Shown here: positions 9,198 through 19,872 of the stretch, one piece after another
Numbering within the stretch: position 1 is the first letter of the stretch
Layout: every line of letters starts with the position of its first letter
From: Microlunatus lacustris
GTDB lineage: Bacteria > Actinomycetota > Actinomycetes > Propionibacteriales > Propionibacteriaceae
DNA: 64,000 nucleotides
Direction of reading: 5' to 3'
Assembly (NCBI GenBank): GCA_039527025.1
Contig: BAAAJN010000009.1
Location: forward strand, 1-64,000
Translations under genes and position numbers: made by a program
Notes under the pieces: generated by a model
What the model saw: the letters and a program-made list of their open reading frames with translations, nothing else
What the model was told of the DNA's origin: nothing
Databases searched by the model: none

Positions 9198-9854
9198 GTG
9201 CCCGCCCCCGCTCCGACCCCGGCGCCGGGGCCGTCGACCGCGCCGGACCCGGCCCGCGTCGTCGTCCTCATCTCCGGCACCGGCACCTTGCTGCAGGCCC
9301 TGCTCGACGCCTGCGCCGCCCCCGGTTTCGGGGCGCGGGTGGTCGCCGTCGGCTCGGACCGGCCCGACGTCACCGGCCTCGCCCGGGCGCGGGCCGCCGG
9401 GGTGCCGACGTTCGTGCACCCGCTGGTGCCGGGTTCGGACCGTGCCGCGTGGGACGCGGGGTTGCGGGACCGGGTCGCCGAGCACCGCCCGGACCTCGTG
9501 GTCAGCGCCGGCTTCATGAAGCTGGTCGGGCCGGCCTTCCTGGCCGCGTTCGGTGGCCGCACGATCAACACCCACCCCGCCCTGCTGCCGTCCTTCCCGG
9601 GCATGCACGGACCGCGGGACGCGCTCGCGCACGGCGTCAAGGTGGCCGGCGCGACCGTCTTCCTCGTCGACGCCGGCGTCGACACCGGGGTCATCCTCGA
9701 CCAGGCCGCCGTCCGCGTCGAGGACGACGACACCGTCGACTCGCTGCACGAGCGGATCAAGGTCGTCGAGCGCGACCTCCTCGTCTCCACCACCCACCAG
9801 CTCGCCACGCGCACGTGGCAGGTCGTCGACAGAAAGGTGCGCTGGGACTCATGA
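9198..9854 (+). CDS. purN: Phosphoribosylglycinamide formyltransferase
   Basis: Third step of de novo purine synthesis: transfers formyl from 10-formyl-THF to GAR. The 218-residue protein shows the GAR-binding loop (SGTGTLLQAL), the catalytic Asn and His in NTHPALLPSFPG and the catalytic Asp in DAGVDTG. GTG at 9198 was chosen over GTG at 9189 because a TAGGGT box (9185-9190) ends exactly 7 nt before it, giving a leaderless transcript. Its stop overlaps the purH ATG (ATGA), so translation of the two enzymes is coupled. Confidence 0.95.
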   Translation: MPAPAPTPAPGPSTAPDPARVVVLISGTGTLLQALLDACAAPGFGARVVAVGSDRPDVTGLARARAAGVPTFVHPLVPGSDRAAWDAGLRDRVAEHRPDLVVSAGFMKLVGPAFLAAFGGRTINTHPALLPSFPGMHGPRDALAHGVKVAGATVFLVDAGVDTGVILDQAAVRVEDDDTVDSLHERIKVVERDLLVSTTHQLATRTWQVVDRKVRWDS

Positions 9855-11446
9855 CCGAGCCGCAGGCCGCAGGAACCGCCCCCGACCCCGAGGGTCGCCG
9901 CCCGATCCGGCGCGCGCTCGTGTCGGTGTACGACAAGACCGAGCTGCTGACGGTGGCCCGGGCCCTGGTCGACGCCGGCGCCGAGATCGTCTCCACCGGC
10001 TCCACCGCCCGCACCATCGCCGACGCCGGCCTCCCGGTGACCCCGGTCGAGGACGTCACCGGCTTCCCCGAGTGCCTGGACGGCCGGGTGAAGACGCTGC
10101 ACCCCAAGGTGCACGCCGGCCTGCTGGCCGACCTTCGGCTGGCGTCCCACCGCGACCAGCTGGACGAGCTGGGCGTGCAGGCCTTCGACCTGCTGATCAG
10201 CAACCTCTACCCCTTCACCGCCACCGTCGACTCGGGGGCGACGCCGGACGAGTGCGTCGAGCAGATCGACATCGGCGGGCCCGCGATGGTCCGCAGCTCG
10301 GCCAAGAACCACGCCTCCGTGGCCGTGGTCACCTCGCCCGACCAGTACGGCGACCTGCTGGCGGCCCTGGCCACCGGGGGTTTCACGCTCGCCCAGCGGC
10401 AAGGTCTGGCCGCGGCGGCCTTCGTGCACACCGCGACCTACGACGTCGCCGTGGCCAGCTGGATGGGCAACGTCGTCACCGACACCTCCGGGGGCTCCGG
10501 CTTCCCGGCCTGGGTCGGGGCCACCTGGGACAAGACGGCCGGGCTGCGCTACGGCGAGAACCCGCACCAGCCCGCAGCTCTCTACCGCGCCGGCTACGGC
10601 AGTGCCGGGCTGGCCGGTGCGCAGCAGCTGCACGGCAAGGAGATGTCCTACAACAACTACGTCGACACCGACGCGGCCCGCCGGTCGGCCTACGACTTCG
10701 ACGGCCCGGCCGTGGCGATCATCAAGCACGCCAACCCGTGCGGGATCGCCGTCGGCGCCGACGTCGCCGAGGCCCACCGGCGGGCCCACGCCTGCGACCC
10801 CGTCTCCGCGTTCGGCGGCGTCATCGCCAGCAACCGGCCGGTGAGCGTGGCCATGGCCGAGCAGGTCGCGGAGGTCTTCACCGAGGTGATCGCGGCCCCG
10901 GACTACGAGGACGGCGCCGTCGAGGTGCTGGCCCGCAAGAAGAACATCAGGATCCTGGTCGTCGAACCGCCCGCCCCGGGCGGGATCGAGACCCGCGGCA
11001 TCGACGGCGGGATGCTCATGCAGCACCGCGACCAGATCGGGCTGGAGCACGACCAGGCCGCGCACTGGACGCTGGTCGCGGGCGAACCGGCCTCGGCCGA
11101 GACCCTGGCGGACCTCGAGTTCGCCTGGCGGGCCGTCCGCGGGGTCAGGAGCAACGCCATCCTCCTGGCCGCCGGGGGCGCCTCGGTCGGTGTCGGCATG
11201 GGCCAGGTCAACCGCGTCGACTCCTGCCGGCTCGCCGTGGAGCGGGCGGGGGACCGGGTGCGCGGCGCGGTCGCGGCCTCGGACGCGTTCTTCCCCTTCG
11301 CCGACGGACCGCAGATCCTGCTCGACGCCGGCGTCCGGGCCATCGTGCAGCCGGGCGGATCGGTCCGCGACGAGGAGGTCGTCGCCGCGGTGCAGGCCGC
11401 GGGGGCGACGATGTACCTCACCGGCGCCCGGCACTTCTACCACTGA
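9851..11446 (+). CDS. purH: Bifunctional AICAR formyltransferase / IMP cyclohydrolase
   Basis: Last two steps of IMP synthesis. The 531-residue protein has the N-terminal MGS-like cyclohydrolase domain (SVYDKTELLTVARAL, KTLHPKVHAG, NLYPF) and the C-terminal formyltransferase domain with the catalytic Lys-His pair in KHANPCG and the FFPFADG motif. ATG at 9851 overlaps the purN stop by 4 bp. folD, which supplies the 10-formyl-THF used by purN and purH, follows after 50 bp with its own ribosome site. Confidence 0.96.
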   Translation: MTEPQAAGTAPDPEGRRPIRRALVSVYDKTELLTVARALVDAGAEIVSTGSTARTIADAGLPVTPVEDVTGFPECLDGRVKTLHPKVHAGLLADLRLASHRDQLDELGVQAFDLLISNLYPFTATVDSGATPDECVEQIDIGGPAMVRSSAKNHASVAVVTSPDQYGDLLAALATGGFTLAQRQGLAAAAFVHTATYDVAVASWMGNVVTDTSGGSGFPAWVGATWDKTAGLRYGENPHQPAALYRAGYGSAGLAGAQQLHGKEMSYNNYVDTDAARRSAYDFDGPAVAIIKHANPCGIAVGADVAEAHRRAHACDPVSAFGGVIASNRPVSVAMAEQVAEVFTEVIAAPDYEDGAVEVLARKKNIRILVVEPPAPGGIETRGIDGGMLMQHRDQIGLEHDQAAHWTLVAGEPASAETLADLEFAWRAVRGVRSNAILLAAGGASVGVGMGQVNRVDSCRLAVERAGDRVRGAVAASDAFFPFADGPQILLDAGVRAIVQPGGSVRDEEVVAAVQAAGATMYLTGARHFYH

Positions 11447-11496
11447 CCTCCACCCCTCGACCACACCCAGCAGCCGCACCCACCGATCGGAGAACC

Positions 11497-12357
11497 ATGA
11501 CTGCGCAGATCCTCGACGGCAAGGCGCTCGCCGCCACCATCAAGGCCGAGCTCAAGGAGCGGGTGGCCGCCCTGGCCGAGCGGGGTGTCGTCCCCGGGCT
11601 GGGGACCGTGCTGGTGGGCGACGACCCCGGCAGCCACTCCTACGTGGCGGGCAAGCACCGCGACTGCGCCCAGGTGGGCATCAAGTCGCTGGAGGTGCAG
11701 CTGCCCGCGTCGACCAGCGCCGCCGAGCTGCAGGCCGAGATCGAGCGGCTCAACGCCGACCCGGCGTGCACCGGCTTCATCGTGCAGCTGCCGCTGCCCG
11801 GCAGCCTGGACGACAACTGGGCGCTCGGTCTCGTCGACCCGGGCAAGGACGCCGACGGCCTGCACCCGGCCAACCTCGGCCGGCTGGTGCTGTCCGAGCC
11901 CGGCCCGCTGCCCTGCACCCCGCGCGGCATCGTGGAGCTGCTGCGCCGCAACGGCGTCGAGCTGGCCGGGGCCGAGGTGTGCGTGGTCGGCCGCGGGACC
12001 ACCGTCGGCCGTCCGCTGGGCCTGCTGCTGACCCGCAAGAGCGAGAACGCGACCGTCACCCTCTGCCACACCGGCACGGTCGACGTCGCCGCCCACACGC
12101 GGCGGGCCGACGTCGTCATCGCGGCGGCCGGGCGGCCGGGTCTGGTGACCGCCGACATGCTGAAGCCGGGTGCGGTCTGCGTCGACGTCGGCATCACCCG
12201 GACCGAGAAGGGTCTGGTCGGCGATCTCGACCCGAGCGTGCACGAGGTGGCCTCCTGGGTGGCCCCGGTGCCCGGCGGCGTCGGCCCGATGACCCGCGCC
12301 ATGCTGCTGAGCAACGTCGTCGACCGGGCCGAGCGGCTCGCCGACGCCGCGGCCTGA
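11497..12357 (+). CDS. folD: Methylenetetrahydrofolate dehydrogenase / cyclohydrolase
   Basis: Makes 10-formyl-THF, the one-carbon donor for purN and purH just upstream. The 286-residue protein has the family signature around the catalytic lysine (SYVAGKHRDCAQVGI), the QLPLP and DGLHPAN substrate motifs, the dinucleotide-binding VVGRGTTVGRP and the terminal PVPGGVGPMT. A GGAG site lies 4 nt before the ATG. Confidence 0.97.
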   Translation: MTAQILDGKALAATIKAELKERVAALAERGVVPGLGTVLVGDDPGSHSYVAGKHRDCAQVGIKSLEVQLPASTSAAELQAEIERLNADPACTGFIVQLPLPGSLDDNWALGLVDPGKDADGLHPANLGRLVLSEPGPLPCTPRGIVELLRRNGVELAGAEVCVVGRGTTVGRPLGLLLTRKSENATVTLCHTGTVDVAAHTRRADVVIAAAGRPGLVTADMLKPGAVCVDVGITRTEKGLVGDLDPSVHEVASWVAPVPGGVGPMTRAMLLSNVVDRAERLADAAA

Positions 12358-12369
12358 GCCCGGCCCCCG

Positions 12370-12663
12370 GTGACCCGACCCGACGTCGGCGCGCTACCGC
12401 CGCAGCGGCCGTGGCCCCTGCTGGTCGTCGTGGCCGGGGTGGTGCTGGGCCTGGTGGTCACCATGCTGGGTGAGTCGACCTGGCGGATCGGCGCGGTGGT
12501 CGTGGGCGCGGCCCTGCTGGTGGGCGCCGTCGAACGGCTCGTGCTGAGCGACCGCGCGGCCGGCCTGCTGCAGGTGCGCGGCAAGGTGTTCGACACCGTG
12601 GTGCTCGGCCTGGCCGGCGCGGCCGTCGTCACCGTCGCCCTGTGGGTGCCGCCCGGTCGCTGA
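12370..12663 (+). CDS. Small membrane protein, DUF3017
   Basis: A 97-residue protein with three hydrophobic helices (LLVVVAGVVLGLVVTML, IGAVVVGAALLVGAVE, VVLGLAGAAVVTVAL). It starts with GTG 12 bp after folD, without a strong ribosome site, so it is likely translated from the folD message. The folD-DUF3017 pair is conserved in mycobacteria. Its function is unknown. Confidence 0.8.
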   Translation: MTRPDVGALPPQRPWPLLVVVAGVVLGLVVTMLGESTWRIGAVVVGAALLVGAVERLVLSDRAAGLLQVRGKVFDTVVLGLAGAAVVTVALWVPPGR

Positions 12664-12681
12664 GCGCCGCCTCGTGCCGCG

Positions 12682-13158
12682 CTACGCGCCGGAGCTGGCC
12701 GCCAGCGCGACGGCGAAGAGCAGCAGGAACGCCAGGATGCCGAGCACCATCAGCACCGTCACGACGATGCCGAGGAGGCGGCCGATGACGATCAGCTGCT
12801 CGTTGCCGGGGTGGGCACCGCTGGACCGGATCTCGCGCAGCGCCCGGCTGCCCATGATCCAGGCCACCGGCCCCAGCACCCCGACGAAGAAGCCGGCGAT
12901 GCCGAAGACCAGGATCAGGGTGCCCTGCGGGTGGTCGGCACTGCCGTAGGGCTGCGCGGAGACCCCGTAGCCCGGCTGGCCGTAGGCCTGGGGTGCGTAG
13001 CCCTGCCCGGGGTCCTGCTGCGGGTAGTCCTGGCCGTAGCCCGGCTGGCCGCCGTAGCCGCCGGCCGGATCCGGGTAGGACGGGTACTCAGGACCGGCGG
13101 CCGGCTCGGGGCGGCGCTGGGGATCCGGGGTCGGGGAAGGGTGCTGCGGATCGGTCAT
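12682..13158 (-). CDS. DUF4190-type membrane protein with Tyr/Gly/Pro-rich tail
   Basis: The 158-residue protein has a disordered N-terminus rich in Pro, Gln, Tyr and Gly (GYGQ-, QPGYG-type repeats), followed by two membrane helices separated by a short loop with SRALREI. This loop motif is shared with two neighbouring proteins. A GGAGGAG site precedes the ATG at 13158. No catalytic residues are evident. Confidence 0.8.
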   Translation of the reverse strand: MTDPQHPSPTPDPQRRPEPAAGPEYPSYPDPAGGYGGQPGYGQDYPQQDPGQGYAPQAYGQPGYGVSAQPYGSADHPQGTLILVFGIAGFFVGVLGPVAWIMGSRALREIRSSGAHPGNEQLIVIGRLLGIVVTVLMVLGILAFLLLFAVALAASSGA

Positions 13159-13189
13159 GGTGCTCCTCCGGGGGTGGCCGGCTCCGGCC

Positions 13190-13486
13190 TCAGGTGGTGG
13201 TGGGCCCGGGCACCGCGAGGGCGACCAGGTAGAGCGAGATGATGAGCGCCCAGATCACCAGGCTGGCGATGCTGAGCACCCGGCCGACCACCACCGACGA
13301 GCGGTTCGTGCAGCCGCCGGGCTGGGCGTCGATCTCGCGCAGCGCCCGGGTGCCACGCAGCAGACCGGGCACGGCGGCGACGGGGCACAGGACGAGGCCG
13401 AGGATGCCGAGCACCAGCACCAGGGTGCCGTCCGGGTGCGGACGGCCCCGGGCGCCTCCGGACGGCGGTCGGTACGGGTTGCTCAC
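13190..13486 (-). CDS. DUF4190-type small membrane protein
   Basis: The 98-residue protein has two helices flanking RGTRALREIDAQPGG, clearly related to the proteins at 12682 and 15044 but with almost no N-terminal tail. GTG at 13486 is preferred over the ATGs at 13495 and 13498 because a CATGAT box ends 7 nt upstream of it, in the leaderless arrangement. Function unknown. Confidence 0.7.
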   Translation of the reverse strand: MSNPYRPPSGGARGRPHPDGTLVLVLGILGLVLCPVAAVPGLLRGTRALREIDAQPGGCTNRSSVVVGRVLSIASLVIWALIISLYLVALAVPGPTTT

Positions 13487-13543
13487 CCGCCTCATCATGG
13501 CGCACCAGCCGGGCACGACCGACCCGGAGCCGGCACCCGGAGG

Positions 13544-15001
13544 TCATCGGGACACCCGCGAGACGAACGCCGCGAGGTCGGCCGACTGCTGCAGCCGGCT
13601 CGGCTCGTGGACGTACATCATGTGCCCGGCCTCGTAGTAGGCCCAGGTGACCCGCTCGGTCTCGCTGCGCGGGACCTTGAGGTGGGCGAAGACGTGCTCG
13701 GCCGCGAAGTGCGGGGTGGCCCCGTCGAAGTAGCCGCAGGAGACGTGCACCTCCAGGTGCGGGTTGGAGCGCAGCGCCGACGCCAGCGCGGAGGCCGACT
13801 CCACCGCCCGGCCCTCGAACTCCTTGTACGACCAGGGGTGCACCTGGCTGGTCAGCAGGTTGTACGGCAGGTCGGTGTGGTAGCCGAGCTCACCCCGCAG
13901 GTAGCTGTTCGCCGCCGCGGCATAGGGCCCGACGAGGGCGCGGTAGCTCGGGTCCTCGTCGGAGTGGCCCAGGTTGCCGTGGTCGGGCCAGGAGGTGAAC
14001 CGCAGGTCGAGCCGGCCGAGCTGGCGCCCCCGGTCGCGCAGCAGCTCGGTGACGAACGAGGCCAGGTCGACGCGGAGGTCGGCGCGGTCGACGTAGGCCG
14101 GGCTCAGGCCCGTCAGCTCGGCGTAGCGGGCGACGACGGCGTCCCGCTCCGCCCCCTGCAGCCGGTGCCCCCGGCCCAGCGCCCAGGGCAGCTCCCGGGA
14201 GGCGAACTCCTCGGCCTCGGCGACCCGGGCCCGCAGCTCGCCGTCGAGGAGGCCGTGGTGGTGGGCGGCGGCGGTGTAGGTGGGCAGGTACAGCGCGTAG
14301 GGCAGGTCGGAGCCCTCGACGAAGTCGACCGAGCCGATGTCCAGCACGGAGGAGATGAGCAGCAGCCCGTTGAGGTACAGGCCGCACCCGTCGGCGAGGT
14401 GCTGGGCGAGCGCCGCCGCCCGGGTGGTGCCGTAGGACTCCCCGCCCAGCAGCTTGGCCGACGACCAGCGGTCGTGCCGCGTGGTCCAGAGCCGGATGAA
14501 CTCCCCGACGGACTCCAGGTCGCGGGTGTAACCGTGGTAGTCGGTCGCCTGGTGGCCGGTCGCGGGTCGGGAGTAGCCGGTGGTCACCGGGTCGACGAAC
14601 ACCAGGTCGGACACCCGGAGCAGCGACTCCAGGTTGTCGGTCAGCCCCCAGGGCGGGGGCAGCAGGGCACCCGCGTCGCCCATCACCACCCGGCGCGGCC
14701 CCAGCAGGCCCAGGTGCAGCCAGGCCGAGGACGAACCCGGGCCGCCGTTGAAGGCGAAGGTGACGGGGCGGGTGCGGGGGTCGGCGTCGTCGAGCACGTA
14801 CGCGGTGGAGAAGACCTCGGCCCGGGGCTGCGGACCGCGCGCCGTGCCGTCCTCGACGACCTCCTCCCGGAGCACCGTGCGTCCGGCGGTGACGGTGTAG
14901 GCCAGTCGTCCCGCTCCGCTCCCGACGGTGTGCTGGCTGGTGACCAGGTCGTCCTCGGGCGGAGCAGGGCGGGCGAGGTCGGGGGTGGGGTCGTCGGCCA
15001 T
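13544..15001 (-). CDS. S10-family serine carboxypeptidase-like peptidase
   Basis: The 485-residue alpha/beta-hydrolase-fold protease has the S10 oxyanion motif NGGPGSSS, nucleophile Ser in GGESYGT, Asp in CGYFDGATPH and His in EAGHMMYVH, so the triad is complete. There is no signal peptide or anchor, so it should act in the cytoplasm, unlike the classical secreted or lysosomal members. The ATG follows a TAAGGT box (15008-15013) by 6 nt, indicating a leaderless transcript. DUF4190 genes lie on both sides on the same strand; the substrate is unknown. Confidence 0.88.
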   Translation of the reverse strand: MADDPTPDLARPAPPEDDLVTSQHTVGSGAGRLAYTVTAGRTVLREEVVEDGTARGPQPRAEVFSTAYVLDDADPRTRPVTFAFNGGPGSSSAWLHLGLLGPRRVVMGDAGALLPPPWGLTDNLESLLRVSDLVFVDPVTTGYSRPATGHQATDYHGYTRDLESVGEFIRLWTTRHDRWSSAKLLGGESYGTTRAAALAQHLADGCGLYLNGLLLISSVLDIGSVDFVEGSDLPYALYLPTYTAAAHHHGLLDGELRARVAEAEEFASRELPWALGRGHRLQGAERDAVVARYAELTGLSPAYVDRADLRVDLASFVTELLRDRGRQLGRLDLRFTSWPDHGNLGHSDEDPSYRALVGPYAAAANSYLRGELGYHTDLPYNLLTSQVHPWSYKEFEGRAVESASALASALRSNPHLEVHVSCGYFDGATPHFAAEHVFAHLKVPRSETERVTWAYYEAGHMMYVHEPSRLQQSADLAAFVSRVSR

Positions 15002-15043
15002 GGCAGGACCTTAGGCGGCGCCACCGACAGCGCCGCGGACGGC

Positions 15044-15817
15044 TCAGCCGCCGGCGACCCCGACGATCACGAAGAGCACCGCCCACAGGGCCATGATGAC
15101 CAGCCCGATGAGCCCGGTGACCACGCCCGCGTTGGCCTTGCTGCGTCCGGTCCACCGGGCCGGGTCGCTGTCGATCTCACGCTTGGCCCGGCTGCCGAGC
15201 GCGACCCCCGCGATGCCCACCAACCCGCCGACGCCACAGCCCAGGCTGAGGGTCAGGCCGATGATGCCGGTGATCAGCGCCGGGTTGGCCTGGGGGTGGT
15301 CGACGGGGCCGTAGCCGTACCCGTAGCCGGTTCCGTAGCCGGTTCCGTAGGCGCCCGGGTCGTAGGTGGCCGGCACACCGGGCTGCGGCCCGCCGTACCC
15401 GCCCGGCTGGGCGTACGGGTCGGGGGCCGACCCGTAGCTGCCAGGCGGTGGCACCTCCGCCCAGGGCTGCTGGTACGGCGGGGCCGGCTGGTAGGGCGGG
15501 GCCGGCTGGTAGGGCTGGTCGTGCGCCCGGTCGGCCGGCTCCGCGGTCGGCTGCGCCGGGTCCGAGGTGGGGGGCTGGCCGTACAGCGGGTAGTCCTGGC
15601 CCTGGCCGGGGCCGCCGGCCGACCCCGGGGGTGAGCCCCAGGGTGCGGGGGAGGCGCCGGCGCCCGACGGGCCGCCCCCCACGTCGCCCGGAGGCCGGGT
15701 CAGTTCGTCGGGCTGGTCCGCGGGGCCGGTGGCCGCCGCGCCCTCCCGGCTGAAGGGGTCGGGCCCGTCCGGCTCGCGGTCGTCGGGTCGGACGGGCTCG
15801 CTCCCGTGGTCGCTCAT
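15044..15817 (-). CDS. DUF4190-type membrane protein with long Pro/Tyr-rich N-terminus
   Basis: The 257-residue protein has about 170 N-terminal residues that are disordered, with PYQPAP repeats and a YGTGYGTGYGYGYG run, then two membrane helices around ALGSRAKREIDSDP. It is the third paralogue of this type within 3.1 kb. The ATG follows a CACACT box by 6 nt. Low-complexity tails of this kind suggest protein scaffolding at the membrane, but that is inference. Confidence 0.78.
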   Translation of the reverse strand: MSDHGSEPVRPDDREPDGPDPFSREGAAATGPADQPDELTRPPGDVGGGPSGAGASPAPWGSPPGSAGGPGQGQDYPLYGQPPTSDPAQPTAEPADRAHDQPYQPAPPYQPAPPYQQPWAEVPPPGSYGSAPDPYAQPGGYGGPQPGVPATYDPGAYGTGYGTGYGYGYGPVDHPQANPALITGIIGLTLSLGCGVGGLVGIAGVALGSRAKREIDSDPARWTGRSKANAGVVTGLIGLVIMALWAVLFVIVGVAGG

Positions 15818-15842
15818 GGCTGCAGTGTGCTCGACGCGACGG

Positions 15843-16829
15843 TCAGTCGATCAGCCCGAGGGACCGCACGGCCTCGCGCTCCTCGACCAGCTCGGCGGTG
15901 GAGGCGTCGATCTTGCCCCGGGAGAACTCGTTGACGTCGAGGCCCTGGACGATGCTGTACGTGCCGCCGCTGACGGTGCAGGGGAACGAGGAGATGATGC
16001 CCTCGGGCACGCCGTAGGAGCCGTCGGAGGGCACCGACATCGAGACCCAGTCGTCCGCGGGCGTGCCGAGCACCCAGTCGCGCATGTGGTCGACGGTGGC
16101 GTTGGCCGCGCTGGCGGCTGAGCTGGCGCCCCGGGCCTCGATGATCGCGGCCCCGCGCTGCTGGACCTTGGGCAGGAAGTCGCTCTCCAGCCAGGCCTGG
16201 TCGACCAGCTCCGACGCGGGACGGCCGGCGACGGTGGCGTGGAAGACGTCGGGGTACTGGGTGGCGGAGTGGTTGCCCCAGATGGTCAGGTGGCGCACGT
16301 CGTTGACGCTGCTGCCGGTCTTGCCGGCCAGCTGCGCGACGGCCCGGTTGTGGTCCAGCCGGGTGAGGGCGTTGAACCGCTCGCGGGGGATGTCGGGGGC
16401 GTTGCTCATCGCGATCAGCGCGTTGGTGTTGGCTGGGTTGCCGGTGATCAGCACCTTGACGTCGTCGGCGGCGTGGTCGTTCAGCGCCCGCCCCTGCGGC
16501 TTGAAGATGGCGCCGTTCGCCTCGAGCAGGTCCCCGCGCTCCATCCCCTTGGTGCGGGGCCGCGCCCCGACCAGGCAGGCGAGGTTGACGCCGTCGAAGA
16601 CCTGGTTGGCGTCGTCACCGATCTGCACGCCGGCCAGCAGCGGGAAGGCGCAGTCGTCGAGCTCCATGACCACGCCCTCGAGCGCCTTGAGGGCGGGCGT
16701 GATCTCGAGCAGCTGCAGCTCGACGGGCTGGTCAGGACCCAGCATCGAGCCGCTGGCGATGCGGAAGAGCAGGCTGTAGCAGATCTGGCCGGCGGCCCCG
16801 GTGACCGCGACCTTGACGGGTGTCTTCAC
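15843..16829 (-). CDS. mdh: Malate dehydrogenase
   Basis: TCA-cycle NAD-dependent malate dehydrogenase (328 residues). It has the NAD-binding GAAGQI loop, substrate arginines in ARPRTKGMERGDLL, GNPANTNAL and the catalytic histidine in IWGNHSATQYP. This is the cytosolic/actinobacterial type with the longer mobile loop. GTG at 16829 has GAGGAG upstream. A P-loop kinase gene diverges from it, and icd lies just beyond that gene. Confidence 0.96.
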   Translation of the reverse strand: MKTPVKVAVTGAAGQICYSLLFRIASGSMLGPDQPVELQLLEITPALKALEGVVMELDDCAFPLLAGVQIGDDANQVFDGVNLACLVGARPRTKGMERGDLLEANGAIFKPQGRALNDHAADDVKVLITGNPANTNALIAMSNAPDIPRERFNALTRLDHNRAVAQLAGKTGSSVNDVRHLTIWGNHSATQYPDVFHATVAGRPASELVDQAWLESDFLPKVQQRGAAIIEARGASSAASAANATVDHMRDWVLGTPADDWVSMSVPSDGSYGVPEGIISSFPCTVSGGTYSIVQGLDVNEFSRGKIDASTAELVEEREAVRSLGLID

Positions 16830-16903
16830 GAACGCTCCTCAGGAGGTGGACTGCGTAGGGTGACGCTAGCAACGTCCACCCACGACCGCGGCAGGGAGGT
16901 CGA

Positions 16904-17459
16904 GTGCCGGTCCTCGTCGCCGCGACCGACCTCCCCGGGCTGGTCGCCGAGCGGGTCCGCGACCGCGCCGGCACCCGCTGGGTGGGCATCGACGGGTTCG
17001 GAGCAGCCGGCAAGACCACGCTGGCCGCCGCGGTCGCCCACGCACTGCCCGGATCCGTGGTGGTGCACGTCGACGACTTCGCCCGGCCGTCGGTGCAGGG
17101 CTGGGAGCGGGACCGCTTCGCCGAGCAGGTCCTCGCCCCGCTGGCCGCCAGCCGCTCCGCCCGCTACCAGCGCTGGGACTGGGACTCCGACACCGGTGCG
17201 GAGTGGCACGACATCCCGCCCGGCGTCCCCGTCGTCGTCGAAGGCGTCTCCAGCACCGACGTCCGGCTCGGGGTGCCGTGGGACGTCCAGGTCTGGGTGG
17301 AGGCCAGCCGCGAGGTGCGGCTGGCCCGGGCCCTCGAGCGTGACGGCGAGTCGATGATGGATCAGTGGCTCACCGACTGGATGCCCAGCGAGGAGCGCTA
17401 CGCGGCTGCGCAGCGCCCTCGCGAGCGGTCTGACTTCTGCGTCCGGACGGACCCCGACC

Positions 17460-17470
<11 letters not shown>
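16904..17470 (+). CDS. P-loop kinase, uridine-kinase-like
   Basis: The 188-residue protein has a Walker A GIDGFGAAGKTT, a VHVDDFARP segment typical of nucleoside-kinase Asp-rich loops, a VVVEGVSS strand and an arginine-rich lid (RLARALERDGE). The overall pattern matches (d)NMP/uridine kinase-like P-loop proteins; the substrate is not clear. GGGAGG lies 4 nt before the GTG. Its 3' end overlaps the convergent icd stop by 11 bp. A second, dissimilar uridine-kinase-like gene is at 56761-57411. Confidence 0.75.
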
Positions 17471-19703
<2,233 letters not shown>

Positions 19704-19745
19704 GTCCGCGAGGCTATCGCGTCGGGTTCTGGGGGCGGCTGGGTG

Positions 19746-19799
19746 CCGACTTGTCAGACGCCACCGGTGCCAGAGCCCCGGCTCCTTCTGACAAGTCGG
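19746..19799 (+). repeat. 54-bp palindromic element, copy 1
   Basis: The element starts with the 13-mer CCGACTTGTCAGA and ends with its exact complement. The 28-bp centre contains CCGGTGCCAG and CCCCGG and is itself partly palindromic. It lies between the divergent icd and endonuclease genes, and the flanking bases resemble those of copy 2 (CTGGGTG before this copy, CTGGGGTG before copy 2). Confidence 0.85.
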
Positions 19800-19872
19800 C
19801 GAGAGGTGCGGGGTTGTCCACAGATTTCTCCTGACCCGGCCGGGGGGTGCCCGGGCGCCGCAGAATCGCCGG

